The position numbers and the translations under genes are program-made. 64,000 bases of DNA from NCBI GenBank assembly GCA_963829135.1, contig CAWHHO010000004.1, forward strand, positions 186,001-250,000. Reading direction: 5' to 3'. Position 1 is the first letter of the stretch; each line of letters begins with the position of its first letter. Shown piece by piece: positions 9,334 through 17,601 of the stretch. Below the pieces are notes generated by a model that was not told the origin of the DNA, did not search any database, and saw nothing but the letters and a program-made list of their open reading frames with translations. The DNA comes from Kumtagia sp963829135. GTDB lineage: Bacteria > Pseudomonadota > Alphaproteobacteria > Rhizobiales > Rhizobiaceae.

Positions 9334-9606
9334 ATGCCCATGTATCGATTCGAGTTTGTCGGAGAGCCCGACGTCAATCCGGTTTATGTCGACCTGGCGG
9401 ATGTCGACGCTGCCAAGGAAGAAGCCGGGAAAGCGTTAGCCGAGACGGTGATGGACAAAGCGATCGAGCGACGTGACCCGACGGTTCTTGCAACCAATAT
9501 ATACGACGAGGCCGGGTATCTGGTTGGGACCGTGAGCTTCGGCGATCTGGCCCGCGGTCATGACGACACAGACGGTTCCGAGCCTGGCGTTATCCGGGCT
9601 GGTTAG
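9334..9606 (+). CDS. DUF6894-like small protein
   Basis: 90-residue soluble protein with the pattern MPMYRFEF..., a Val-Asp-Leu-rich strand, a helix of KEEAGKALAETVMD type, then an ARN-like strand and turn (IYDEAGYLVGTVSF). This matches the small rhizobial family I know as DUF6894, of unknown function. GGAGGTGAG lies four bases before the ATG. It precedes the SRAP gene by about 50 bases and could share its transcript. Confidence 0.72.
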   Translation: MPMYRFEFVGEPDVNPVYVDLADVDAAKEEAGKALAETVMDKAIERRDPTVLATNIYDEAGYLVGTVSFGDLARGHDDTDGSEPGVIRAG

Positions 9607-9659
9607 CCAATTGGCGGGGTTGCACTGGAATTGCAGCTCCGACAAAGTGTGTTCGCCAA

Positions 9660-10454
9660 ATGTGCAATCTCTACAACCTCACGACCAACCAGCGGGCGAT
9701 CATCGAGTTCAGCCGGGCGCTGCGCGACCTAACGGGCAATCTGGAACCGGAGCTGGACATCTTTCCCGACCTGCCGGCGCCAATTGTGCGCAACGGCGTT
9801 GATGGTGTGCGCGAGCTGGTGCGGGTGAGATGGGGCATGCCCAGCTCGTCGCAGGCGCAGTTCGAGGCCACCAAAAAGCGAGCGGATCGGCTGCGCGCAA
9901 AGGGCGAGCCGGTCGATTTCGATCTGCTGCTGAAGATGGAGCCGGACCGCGGCACAACGAACATCCGCAACACCAGGAGCAGGCACTGGACACCCTGGCT
10001 TGGGCCTGCAAATCGCTGTGTCGTTCCCCTTACAAGCTTCGCCGAGCCCGACCCCGCCAGAAAGGCCGGTGGCGGGCCGGTTCCGAACACCTGGTTTGCC
10101 GTCAATGACAACAAGCCGCTCGCGTTCTTCGCTGGCATCTGGGTGGCGCAATGGGAGAGCGTGCGCAAGATCAAGGAAGGTCTGGTTACGCTCGACCTCT
10201 TTGCATTTCTCACGACTGAACCGAACGGCGTTGTCGCGCCGGTGCACGAGAAGGCGATGCCGGTCATCCTTACGACGACGGACGAGGTTGAGGCTTGGAT
10301 GTCCGCGCCATGGGACGAGGCGAAGGCGCTGCAGCGGCCCTTGCCGGACGGGCAATTGAAGGTGGTCGCGCCGCCACCGACGATGGAGCCGGATACCGGC
10401 ACGCCGAAGAAAGTCGAGGAAAGGCAAACCCCGGTTCAGGGTTCGCTGCTGTAG
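9660..10454 (+). CDS. SRAP (YedK/HMCES-like) abasic-site protein
   Basis: 264-residue SOS response-associated peptidase family protein. These proteins form a thiazolidine crosslink to abasic sites in single-stranded DNA through the Cys exposed after Met removal. Key residues are present: Cys2 in MCNLYN, Asn in TTNIRNTRS (about 101), Glu129 in TSFAEP and His196 in APVHEKAMPVIL. The usual ARAET motif is altered to NIRNTRS, as in a common alphaproteobacterial subgroup. It begins 53 bases after the DUF6894-like gene. A role in DNA damage tolerance follows from the family. Confidence 0.9.
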   Translation: MCNLYNLTTNQRAIIEFSRALRDLTGNLEPELDIFPDLPAPIVRNGVDGVRELVRVRWGMPSSSQAQFEATKKRADRLRAKGEPVDFDLLLKMEPDRGTTNIRNTRSRHWTPWLGPANRCVVPLTSFAEPDPARKAGGGPVPNTWFAVNDNKPLAFFAGIWVAQWESVRKIKEGLVTLDLFAFLTTEPNGVVAPVHEKAMPVILTTTDEVEAWMSAPWDEAKALQRPLPDGQLKVVAPPPTMEPDTGTPKKVEERQTPVQGSLL

Positions 10455-10553
10455 TGTCGCATCGCGCGGCGGACTGCTGGAACCGTTACGTCCTCATCGC
10501 ATTAAGCTTTTGCGACTTAGTACGCGCAACCGCGCTTTTGAGGGATCACGACC

Positions 10554-10721
10554 ATGGCATCGTCCGTTCTAATCGGCATTCTCATAACGTTTCTCGTCAT
10601 TATCCTGGTACTTTACTTGGTTCAGCGCCTTCCGATCGAGGCCAGGATGCGGCAGATTGTGCAGATCATCGTCATAATCATCGGTATCATTGCACTGCTC
10701 AAATACCTCGCCGTGTTCTAG
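10554..10721 (+). CDS. Small two-helix inner-membrane protein, 55 residues
   Basis: A 55-residue peptide made of two hydrophobic helices (residues 4-22 and 36-53) joined by the polar turn QRLPIEARMRQ. This hairpin layout with LPI before the second helix matches a small family labelled Thivi_2564 in databases, as far as I remember. AGGGA lies about ten bases upstream of the ATG. Function unknown. The DUF3606 gene follows 54 bases later on the same strand. Confidence 0.7.
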   Translation: MASSVLIGILITFLVIILVLYLVQRLPIEARMRQIVQIIVIIIGIIALLKYLAVF

Positions 10722-10775
10722 GAGCCGCGCTCTGAGATGAGTGATACCCAATGATTTCGTCCGAGGAGTTCCAGA

Positions 10776-10958
10776 ATGGCCGATGACAAGAAGAAAACCG
10801 CCGATGATCGCAAGCTGGTCTCCGCCGAGCAGCCGTATGAAGCGGCGGCTTTTGCGAAGAAATATGGCATTCCACCGAGCGAGGCGAAGACCATCATCAA
10901 GCGGTATGGTCCCTCGCGCAAAAAACTAAATTCTTACATGTCTTCGCGGGAAGCCTAG
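10776..10958 (+). CDS. DUF3606 family protein, 60 residues
   Basis: 60-residue highly charged protein with a Lys/Asp-rich start and the DUF3606 core: EQPYEAAAFAKKYGIPPSEAK, then an arginine/lysine-rich C-terminus. The predicted fold is a small helix-turn-helix-like bundle; the function of the family is unknown, though copies are common in rhizobial stress and plasmid regions. Same strand as the small membrane protein gene upstream. Confidence 0.78.
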   Translation: MADDKKKTADDRKLVSAEQPYEAAAFAKKYGIPPSEAKTIIKRYGPSRKKLNSYMSSREA

Positions 10959-11019
10959 CGGTCTCGATCAGACCTAACGGGTTTGGTACTGGGATGAATG
11001 ATGTGGGAGTCCACATCCC

Positions 11020-11709
11020 TCATGCGTCCGACCACTCCGACAGCGCGGCGACGACGCCCGGCAAATCCACCCAGCGGTGGATAACTGTTTCGGCACCGGC
11101 ATCGGTCAGGGCATCGGCATGGCCCGGATAGCTGTGCGCCGCGCCGGTGAACCCGATGACGCGCATGCCCGCAGATTTCGCGCCATGAATGCCGTGAACC
11201 GAATCCTCGATGACGAAGGTATTGGCCGGATTGGCAGCGTAGTGCTTGGCAGCAAACAGGAATACGTCGGGCGACGGCTTGGGCTTTCCGCTCGGCGTGT
11301 CGAGTGATGAGAACACATCGTCCATGCCGAACAGGCGGTTGAGGCCAGTCGTTTCCAGCATGAAGCGTATGCGCTCGGTGCGCGAATTGGAGCAGATGCA
11401 ACGCGGCGGCTTGACCGAGGCAACAGCGCTCTTTGCGCCGTCAATCAAGCGGACATCGGTTCGCAGCCGGCGATCGACCAGAACCTCCGCCTCATCGATC
11501 AGCGTGGCCTGAAAAGGCACGTTCGACTCGGCCTCGATCCTGAGCATGATGTCCTTGAAGGTCAGGCCCGCATAGCGCTCACTCAGCTCCTCGCCGGTGA
11601 TGGGAAAGCCGGCCTTGGTAAGCAACTCGGCCTCGATTCGCGCGGCTATGATTTCGGAATCGACAAGCGTTCCATCAAAATCGAAGATAACGAGCTCTGG
11701 CTGGGTCAT
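11020..11709 (-). CDS. HAD-IA hydrolase (phosphoglycolate phosphatase/beta-phosphoglucomutase-like)
   Basis: 229-residue HAD phosphatase. Motif I is DFDGTLVDS near residues 10-18, motif III includes GKPKPSPDVFLFAAK, and motif IV is VIEDSVHGIHGAKSAGM. A cap domain lies between motifs I and II. I start at the ATG of MTQPELVIFDFDGT; an in-frame ATG 60 bases upstream adds residues unlike the family. The substrate is probably a sugar phosphate or 2-phosphoglycolate, not resolvable from sequence. Single minus-strand gene. Confidence 0.87.
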   Translation of the reverse strand: MTQPELVIFDFDGTLVDSEIIAARIEAELLTKAGFPITGEELSERYAGLTFKDIMLRIEAESNVPFQATLIDEAEVLVDRRLRTDVRLIDGAKSAVASVKPPRCICSNSRTERIRFMLETTGLNRLFGMDDVFSSLDTPSGKPKPSPDVFLFAAKHYAANPANTFVIEDSVHGIHGAKSAGMRVIGFTGAAHSYPGHADALTDAGAETVIHRWVDLPGVVAALSEWSDA

Positions 11710-11819
11710 AAGTCCGGCTGTCAGGGAGGATGGCGCGGAGCGCGCCTTGTTTGCCGCCGCATACATCACACGCGGCCGAACGGCAAATCACGGCTGACCG
11801 ACCACGAATGTCGTAATGA

Positions 11820-11830
11820 CACTGTCAGTG
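11820..11830. promoter_or_regulatory. Perfect 11-base palindrome before the toxin-antitoxin operon
   Basis: CACTGTCAGTG lies 34 bases before the antitoxin start, just after a TGACA-like -35 and before TGTGATACG, which could serve as an extended -10. Type II antitoxins of this family commonly repress their own promoter, so this is a reasonable operator candidate. Confidence 0.4.
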
Positions 11831-11864
11831 CATTGTGATACGCTCTGTTGCAAAGGAGAGCCCC

Positions 11865-12152
11865 ATGCCGAGCCTGAATGCATCGCCAAAACGCGAAACG
11901 CTTAACATCCGCATAAAGCCCGAAGAACGGGGCCTGATAGACCGCGCCGCGCGAGCAAAGGGCAAGAACCGTACGGACTTCATTCTCGATGCTGCACGGT
12001 CGGCTGCGGAGGAAGCTTTGCTTGATCAGCTGGTGATATCAGTAAGCCCTGAAAGATACGCCGCGTTTCTCGATCGCTTGTCGATGCCGCCGAAGCCAAA
12101 CGAACGGCTGAAAAAGACAATGAGAACACCCGCGCCCTGGAGCGATGAGTGA
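11865..12152 (+). CDS. tacA: DUF1778 antitoxin (TacA-like)
   Basis: 95-residue ribbon-helix-helix antitoxin. The N-terminal strand and helices (KRETLNIRIKPEERGLIDRAA, with TDFILDAARSAAEE following) bind DNA, and the C-terminal tail (about 60-95) would wrap the toxin. The ATG at 11865 has AAGGAG eight bases upstream; an in-frame ATG at 11835 is less likely. The stop codon overlaps the GTG start of the toxin by four bases, the standard coupling of TacAT modules. Family knowledge: neutralises a tRNA-acetylating GNAT toxin. Confidence 0.87.
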   Translation: MPSLNASPKRETLNIRIKPEERGLIDRAARAKGKNRTDFILDAARSAAEEALLDQLVISVSPERYAAFLDRLSMPPKPNERLKKTMRTPAPWSDE

Positions 12153-12664
12153 AGCTCTCCGCGCCGCAACCCCTATCGGCGCATCATCAGGTCGACGCAT
12201 TCTCATCGGGCTCGGAAGGCCTCGACCTCTGGCTGAAGAAGCGCGCGCTCAAGAAGGAGACGACCGGCGCTTCGCGAACATTTGCCGCGTGTGAGGGAGG
12301 CAGAGTCCTTGCATACTATGCGTTGGCTTCCAGTGCAGTGGTCTCGGATGCAGCGCCTGGGCGGTTTCGACGAAACATGCCCGACCCTATACCGGTTGTG
12401 CTGCTCGGGCGGCTGGCGGTGGACTGCTCATGTCAGGGTCGGGGGCTTGGCCGAGCTTTGGTGCTGGATGCAGGCCTTCGGTTGATCCAGGCGGCGGACT
12501 TGATTGGCGTCCGGGGAATGATTGTGCACGCCCTGTCAGACGAAGCAAAAGCCTTCTACGAAGCGGTTGGTTTCGAACTGTCGCCGCTCGACCCGATGAC
12601 GCTCCTGGTTACGCTGGTTGATCTTCGGGAAAGTCTGGAAGATACCGCACGCTCAAATCCTTGA
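12149..12664 (+). CDS. tacT: GNAT toxin acetylating aminoacyl-tRNA (TacT-like)
   Basis: 171-residue GNAT protein paired with the DUF1778 antitoxin. Hallmarks: LWLKKRALKKE near the start, a central LGRLAVDCSCQGRGLGRAL acetyl-CoA loop, and the AKAFYEAVGFELSP segment carrying the catalytic Tyr. Relatives acetylate the amino group of charged tRNAs and stop translation. It begins with GTG inside the antitoxin stop region. The frame is intact, so the module looks functional. Confidence 0.87.
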   Translation: MKLSAPQPLSAHHQVDAFSSGSEGLDLWLKKRALKKETTGASRTFAACEGGRVLAYYALASSAVVSDAAPGRFRRNMPDPIPVVLLGRLAVDCSCQGRGLGRALVLDAGLRLIQAADLIGVRGMIVHALSDEAKAFYEAVGFELSPLDPMTLLVTLVDLRESLEDTARSNP

Positions 12665-12739
12665 TCGGCTTCACTAATAATTTACTCAAAACGGTAACCA
12701 TAACAACGAGTAACCAGTAACGCGTTGTCGGGTACCAAA

Positions 12740-13873
12740 ATGCAAGCGTCGCAGTCCTTTGCCGTATCCTATTCGGACGCCACCGAACCGAACTGGCACA
12801 ATACGATCATCAAGGGCGACTGCGTTGCCGCGATGGAGCGGCTACCCGAGAAATCGGTGGACGCGATTTTCGCCGATCCACCCTACAATCTTCAGCTCAA
12901 TGGCGACCTGCATCGTCCTGACCAGTCGAAAGTCGACGCCGTCGACGACCACTGGGACCAATTCGACAGCTTCGCTGCCTATGACGCATTCACCCGTGCC
13001 TGGCTGCTGGCCGCCCGCCGCGTGCTGAAGCCGACCGGCTCGATCTGGGTGATCGGCTCCTATCACAACATCTTTCGCGTCGGCGCCACGATGCAGGATC
13101 TGGGCTTCTGGATCCTCAACGACATCGTCTGGCGCAAGACCAATCCAATGCCGAACTTCCGCGGCCGCCGCTTCCAGAACGCCCACGAAACCATGATTTG
13201 GGCGTCGCGCGACGCCAGCTCCAAGGGCTACACCTTCAATTACGATGCGCTGAAGGCCGCCAATGACGACGTCCAGATGCGTTCGGACTGGCTGTTCCCG
13301 ATCTGCACGGGCGCCGAGCGGCTGAAGGATGACAAGGGCGACAAGCTTCATCCGACGCAGAAGCCGGAGGCGCTGCTGGCGCGCGTCATGCTGGCGTCGA
13401 CCAAGCCGGGCGATGTCATCCTCGATCCGTTCTTCGGTTCGGGCACGACCGGCGCGGTCGCCAAGCGCCTCGGGCGCAGCTTTGTCGGCATCGAGCGGGA
13501 GCAGGACTACATCGACGCCGCGCGTGAGCGTATCCAAGGCGTCGAGCCGCTGCCCAGCATGGATCTTTCGGCACTGACCGGCAAGCGAGCCGAACCGCGC
13601 GTGGCGTTCGTCAGCCTTATCGATGCAGGCATCGTTCGGCCAGGCATGTTCCTCTACGATTCCCGCAAGCGCTGGGTAGCCAAGGTGCGCGCAGATGGCA
13701 CGATCGCTGCCGGCGACCGCGTCGGCTCGATCCATCGTATAGGCGCTCAGGTGCAGGGCCTCGACGCTTGCAATGGCTGGACCTTCTGGCACTACGAGCG
13801 CAATGGCGGGCTCACGGCCATCGACGAGCTTCGCCGTATCGCGCGGCTGGGAATGGAGCGGGCGGGCGCGTGA
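12740..13873 (+). CDS. ccrM: Cell-cycle DNA adenine methyltransferase CcrM (GANTC)
   Basis: 377 residues if started at the ATG at 12740; a TTG at 12725 would add five. Beta-class N6-adenine methylase: catalytic DPPY (ADPPYNLQL, about residue 46) precedes the AdoMet-binding loop DPFFGSGTTGAVAKRLGR, and the C-terminal extension RVAFVSLIDAGIVRPG...GSIHRIGAQVQG is typical of CcrM. The family methylates GANTC after replication and controls alphaproteobacterial cell-cycle genes. Ribosome-binding sequence is weak at either start. Repeated TAACCA motifs lie just upstream (12695 and 12711). Confidence 0.95.
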   Translation: MQASQSFAVSYSDATEPNWHNTIIKGDCVAAMERLPEKSVDAIFADPPYNLQLNGDLHRPDQSKVDAVDDHWDQFDSFAAYDAFTRAWLLAARRVLKPTGSIWVIGSYHNIFRVGATMQDLGFWILNDIVWRKTNPMPNFRGRRFQNAHETMIWASRDASSKGYTFNYDALKAANDDVQMRSDWLFPICTGAERLKDDKGDKLHPTQKPEALLARVMLASTKPGDVILDPFFGSGTTGAVAKRLGRSFVGIEREQDYIDAARERIQGVEPLPSMDLSALTGKRAEPRVAFVSLIDAGIVRPGMFLYDSRKRWVAKVRADGTIAAGDRVGSIHRIGAQVQGLDACNGWTFWHYERNGGLTAIDELRRIARLGMERAGA

Positions 13874-13933
13874 GGGCCTCATGCCTCGTGCGAGCTGCGA
13901 AGAGGCTTGACCTGCTGAAGTCGGCGCAGTCTT

Positions 13934-14290
13934 CTACTCGTCCTCTACCACCACCCGCTCGACCTTGCCTTCAGCGTTGAGATAGATCGTTTCCGCGCCG
14001 CTGCGGATAAGCTTCTTGCCGGTCTTCGTGCTGGTCGCCGTCAAATGCCAGCGTGAGCGGGCTGCATCCGGTCCAATTTTTTCGAACGCATCGTCATGCG
14101 CGACCTGGTCTGGATACTCGGCGAAGTAGTCGCGAAACGCGTTCATGATTGCGGCCTTGCCGCGTAAGGCCCCAACCTTCACCGATCCATAGACCGCGTC
14201 CTCCGTGAAAAACTCTTCGATGGTCGCGAAGTCCTGCGCGTTGGTTGCGTCGTGGAAGCGCCGGAGAATATCCACCGGGTCATGGGTCAC
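13934..14290 (-). CDS. SnoaL/NTF2-like small protein
   Basis: 118-residue NTF2-fold protein. The N-terminal helix DILRRFHDATNAQDFATIEEFF with DAVYGS, the middle RGKAAIMNAFRDYFAEYPD, and the end strand pair RSGAETIYLNAEGKVERVVVE follow the SnoaL-like pattern of a cone-shaped barrel that binds small ligands or acts as an isomerase. Its start overlaps the end of the upstream frameshifted HAD gene by four bases, so the two are co-transcribed. Ligand unknown. Confidence 0.8.
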   Translation of the reverse strand: MTHDPVDILRRFHDATNAQDFATIEEFFTEDAVYGSVKVGALRGKAAIMNAFRDYFAEYPDQVAHDDAFEKIGPDAARSRWHLTATSTKTGKKLIRSGAETIYLNAEGKVERVVVEDE

Positions 14291-14899
14291 AGCTGAACTC
14301 CGTATGCGAGCAGATCATTCTTGAGCGCCGGCGCATCGGTGAACAGCACGGAATGCCATCCGGCTGCTATCGCGCCATCGACATTCTTCTGGCTGTCGTC
14401 GATGAAGATCGTCGCCGCGGGGTCCAGGCCGAAACTGGCTGCGTGATGGTCATAGATGCCCTTTTCCGGCTTGATCATGCCGATCTCGCCCGACACCGTG
14501 ACCCCGCGCGGCTTGTTGAGGAATCCCCAGCGCTGGCGCGCTTCGACAAACGTGTCAGCAGCGAAATTGGTCAGCATGGTCACATCGTGGCCCTTGTCGA
14601 TCAGACCTTCCATGATCGAAACGGTATCCTCGTAGGCATGTGGCACCATCTCGTGCCAACAGCGCCGAAAATTGCGGATGTTCTCCGCGTGCGCCGGATA
14701 GGCGGCGATCGACGTCGGCCTCCGCTTCCTCCCATGTCCGGCCCCGATCCTGCTCGACGTTCCACTCATGCGTGCAGACATTCTCGAAGAACCAGCGTCG
14801 CTCCGCCTGGTCCGGTATCAGCCGGCTGAACGGCAGATCCGGATCGTAATGGATCAGCACCCGGCCGATGTCGAAGACGATGTGACGGATTTCAGTCAT
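14287..14899 (-). pseudogene. HAD-IA hydrolase, frame broken by one extra base near 14710
   Basis: Two overlapping frames together form one HAD hydrolase of about 203 residues. The first (from 14899) has motif I FDIGRVLIHYDP and runs to TWEEAEADV. The second supplies IAAYPAHAENIRNFRRC, TMLTNFAADTFVEARQRWG and motif IV FIDDSQKNVDGAIAAGW. Removing one base at about 14710 joins them without loss. Motif I has DIG where DxD is expected (FDIGRVL instead of FDxDGxL), as in the haloacid dehalogenase-like YihX subgroup. Operon with the SnoaL-like gene. Either a sequencing error or a recent inactivation. Confidence 0.8.
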
Positions 14900-14905
14900 G
14901 CCTGC

Positions 14906-16018
14906 TCAACTCTCCTGCGTCTGTCGTCTTTTGGTCGCGCCGGGAATGGCGAGTTCGATAACTTTTTTCATGACGGTCGGCAGAGCCTCGCCCGAGATGT
15001 CCTTTGCGCCAACCCAGCGATGTCCATGCGGTGCCGGCACCTCGCCGACTTCCGCGCGATAGACATCGAGATCGAGCGAGAAATGCGTGAAGACATGGTT
15101 GATAGTGCCGGCGCGCTGCCAATTTACCGCCAGAGGCGGATTGGCGTTGCCCCCGAGACCTCCGCGCCCTTCGCTCCAGCCGACGCTCGGAACTTCAGTC
15201 ATGCCGCCAAGCAGGCCCTTGTCCGGCCGCGTGCGCATTAGGATCGCACCGTCGCTCCGGATGGCCACATACGCCTTGCCAATCCGCTTAGGCTTCTCGC
15301 TTTTGGGCGCGCGCAGCGGCAGAAGCTCCGGATCGCCGGAGCGAAGCGCGCGGCAATCGGCCCGCAGGGGACAGAGCATGCAGCGCGGCCTCCTCGGCGT
15401 GCAGATGGTGGCGCCAAGGTCCATCATCGCCTGCGCAAAATCTCCCGGGCGCCGGTCGGGTACAAGCTTCTCGACCTCGGAGCGTATTTCCGTCTTGGCG
15501 TCAGGCAGGGGCGTGCGGATGTCGAACAGGCGCGCGGTGACGCGCTCGACATTGCCGTCGACCACCGCCGCAGGCCTGTCGAAGGCAATCGCCGCGATTG
15601 CGGCCGCGGTATAGGCGCCGATGCCGGGCAGAGCGCGCAGGCCGTCCTCCGTATCCGGAAAGCCGTCCGGCAGCGCCGCCACTTCATTGGCGCAGGCTTT
15701 GAGATTGCGCGCCCGCGAATAATAGCCAAGCCCGGCCCAGGCGCGCATGACATCCTCGACCGGCGCATCGGCCAACGCCCTGACGTCCGGCCACTTCGCC
15801 AGAAAATCGCGGAAATAGGGTTTAACGGCCTCGACGGTCGTTTGCTGGAGCATGACCTCCGACAGCCAGACGTGATAAGGCTGCGGACGAACGCCACGCG
15901 CCAGGTCGGCGGGCGAAACCCGCCAGGGCAGGTCCCGGTGGTGGTCGTCGTACCAGGCGAGCAGGCGTGCGGCGAGCGTATTTTCGTCGGTCGTTATTCG
16001 TAGGTTGTGGGTCGTCAT
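14906..16018 (-). CDS. mutY: A/G-specific adenine glycosylase
   Basis: 370-residue base-excision repair enzyme that removes adenine opposite 8-oxoguanine. N-terminal DLPWRVSP and SEVMLQQTTVEAV are family signatures. The helix-hairpin-helix with catalytic Asp is LPGIGAYTAAAIAAIAFD followed by VVDGNVERV. The iron-sulfur ligands follow the C-x6-C-x2-C-x5-C spacing in CTPRRPRCMLCPLRADC. A C-terminal NUDIX-like domain (GLLGGMTEVPS, and HVFTHFSLDL near the end) recognises 8-oxoG. I use the ATG at 16018; 65 further upstream codons are open but unrelated to the family. Divergent from dciA. Confidence 0.94.
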   Translation of the reverse strand: MTTHNLRITTDENTLAARLLAWYDDHHRDLPWRVSPADLARGVRPQPYHVWLSEVMLQQTTVEAVKPYFRDFLAKWPDVRALADAPVEDVMRAWAGLGYYSRARNLKACANEVAALPDGFPDTEDGLRALPGIGAYTAAAIAAIAFDRPAAVVDGNVERVTARLFDIRTPLPDAKTEIRSEVEKLVPDRRPGDFAQAMMDLGATICTPRRPRCMLCPLRADCRALRSGDPELLPLRAPKSEKPKRIGKAYVAIRSDGAILMRTRPDKGLLGGMTEVPSVGWSEGRGGLGGNANPPLAVNWQRAGTINHVFTHFSLDLDVYRAEVGEVPAPHGHRWVGAKDISGEALPTVMKKVIELAIPGATKRRQTQES

Positions 16019-16102
16019 ATGCGGACCTGAATCTCGAATTTCAGCCGTAATAGCAAACTGCGAACAACGAACGACGACCCCTCGACCAACATAAGGACGG
16101 AC

Positions 16103-16603
16103 ATGGCAGGGAAAAGGCAGTTCGGCAATCCGGTCCCGGTCAGCGACCTCGCTGCTGCCGTGCTCGATCCGGTCTTGCGCAAACGCGCTGGCCTGTCGAT
16201 CGGTCTCGTCCAATCGTGGGAGGAAATCGTCGGACCACGCATTGCCGCGAAATCACGCCCCGAAAAGCTGCAATGGCCGCGTCGCGTCCATGATGACGAG
16301 CCGTTCCGTTCGGCCGTCCTGGTCGTCGCTTGCGAAGGGATCGCAGCGCTGCATCTGCAGCACGAGACCGGTGAGGTGATCGGCAGGATCAACGCGTTTC
16401 TGGGCTTCGAGGCGGTCAACCGCATCAGGATCGTGCAGAAGCCGGTGACGCCGTTTGCGAAGCCGCCAAGGCCGGCGCCGAGGGTTTTGACGGCTTCTGA
16501 AAAAGCGGTGATTGCTGCGCAGGTCGAGCCGATCGAGGACGAAGGGCTGCGCGCCGCGCTGGAGCGGCTGGGCGCTTCCGTGCACGGCTCGCGCCGGCGC
16601 TGA
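16103..16603 (+). CDS. dciA: DciA-like protein (DUF721)
   Basis: 166-residue DUF721 protein; the family includes DciA, the replicative helicase operator of bacteria lacking DnaC. The conserved core is LVQSWEEIVGPRIAAKSRPEKLQWPR, followed by the strand segment VLVVACEGIAALHLQHET and the helix IGRINAFLGFEAVNRIRI. The C-terminal third is proline-rich and flexible. Placed divergently from mutY and before a DsbA-like gene and smc, an order I recall from other rhizobia. Confidence 0.85.
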   Translation: MAGKRQFGNPVPVSDLAAAVLDPVLRKRAGLSIGLVQSWEEIVGPRIAAKSRPEKLQWPRRVHDDEPFRSAVLVVACEGIAALHLQHETGEVIGRINAFLGFEAVNRIRIVQKPVTPFAKPPRPAPRVLTASEKAVIAAQVEPIEDEGLRAALERLGASVHGSRRR

Positions 16604-16740
16604 TCCGTTTATCTCGCATTTTCGTGAAGTTTTGTGCATCAAGCGGCTTGGATTGCGCGCTGCAATGCCTTAATTCGCGCCAACTCTCGCTTTTTGGTCC
16701 CGTCCGGCTCCATCATCCAATCTCAGTTCAGGTGATTCGT

Positions 16741-17490
16741 ATGCTTCGGTCCTTGTCTCGCAGAACCGTACTCTCCTCGCTCGTGGCGATCGGCGCCAGC
16801 GCGATGCTCGCCGCTTGCGGCGACAGCGAGGAAAAGAAGGCCGAAACCCCCGCACCGGCGGACGCCGGAAAGCCGGCTGATCCGGCTAAGCCTGCCGAAC
16901 CCGCAAAGCCCGCAGCTCCGGCGGAACTGCCGGAAGCCGCTGGAACGGTCGACATGGCCAAGCTGCTGCAGCCTGGCGCGCTGCCGGACATGGTCCTTGG
17001 CAAGGCCGACGCTCCGGTCACCATCGTTGAATACGCGTCGATGACGTGCCCGCATTGCGCGCACTTCCACGAGACGACTCTGCCGTCGCTGAAGACCAAA
17101 TACATCGACACCGGCAAAGCGCGGCTGATCTTCCGCGAATTCCCGTTCGATCCGCGTGCCGAGGCCGGTTTCATGCTGGCACGCTGCTCGAAGGATAACT
17201 ACTTCCCGATGGTCGACGTTCTGTTCAAGCAGCAGGGAACCTGGGCCGCACCGGAGGCCAACGCCAAGGAAGCGCTGCTGCAATTGTCGAAACTGGCCGG
17301 TTTTACACAGGAGAGCTTCGAGGCTTGCTTGACCGACCAGAAACTTCTGGACGAAGTCAGATCGGTACAGAAACGCGGATCGGATGAATTCGAGGTGGAC
17401 TCGACTCCGACGTTCTTCATCAATGGCAAGAGATATAAGGGGGCCATGTCGATTGAGCAAATGTCGGCGATCATCGACGGCATCAACTAG
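16741..17490 (+). CDS. DsbA-family thiol-disulfide lipoprotein
   Basis: 249 residues. Signal peptide ends in a lipobox with Cys 26 (MLAACGDS). Residues 38-63 are a Pro/Ala/Lys linker. The thioredoxin-like domain has the CPHC active site at 103-106 (YASMTCPHCAHFH) and a cis-Pro loop STPTFFINGK near the end, placing it in the DsbA/BdbD-like group. It would act as a periplasmic disulfide oxidase or isomerase. The ATG at 16741 follows the dciA gene by 137 bases; an earlier in-frame ATG would destroy the signal peptide. The gene precedes smc by 111 bases. Confidence 0.9.
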   Translation: MLRSLSRRTVLSSLVAIGASAMLAACGDSEEKKAETPAPADAGKPADPAKPAEPAKPAAPAELPEAAGTVDMAKLLQPGALPDMVLGKADAPVTIVEYASMTCPHCAHFHETTLPSLKTKYIDTGKARLIFREFPFDPRAEAGFMLARCSKDNYFPMVDVLFKQQGTWAAPEANAKEALLQLSKLAGFTQESFEACLTDQKLLDEVRSVQKRGSDEFEVDSTPTFFINGKRYKGAMSIEQMSAIIDGIN

Positions 17491-17601
17491 CCTCAATCGC
17501 CCGGCAGTCGCCGGACGCATCGCTTCCGCGCGCCCAATGCATGCCGCCCAAAAAATCGCGGTTTTGGGAAACGACTTGCATAAAAACAGCAGGCCAGGCG
17601 C

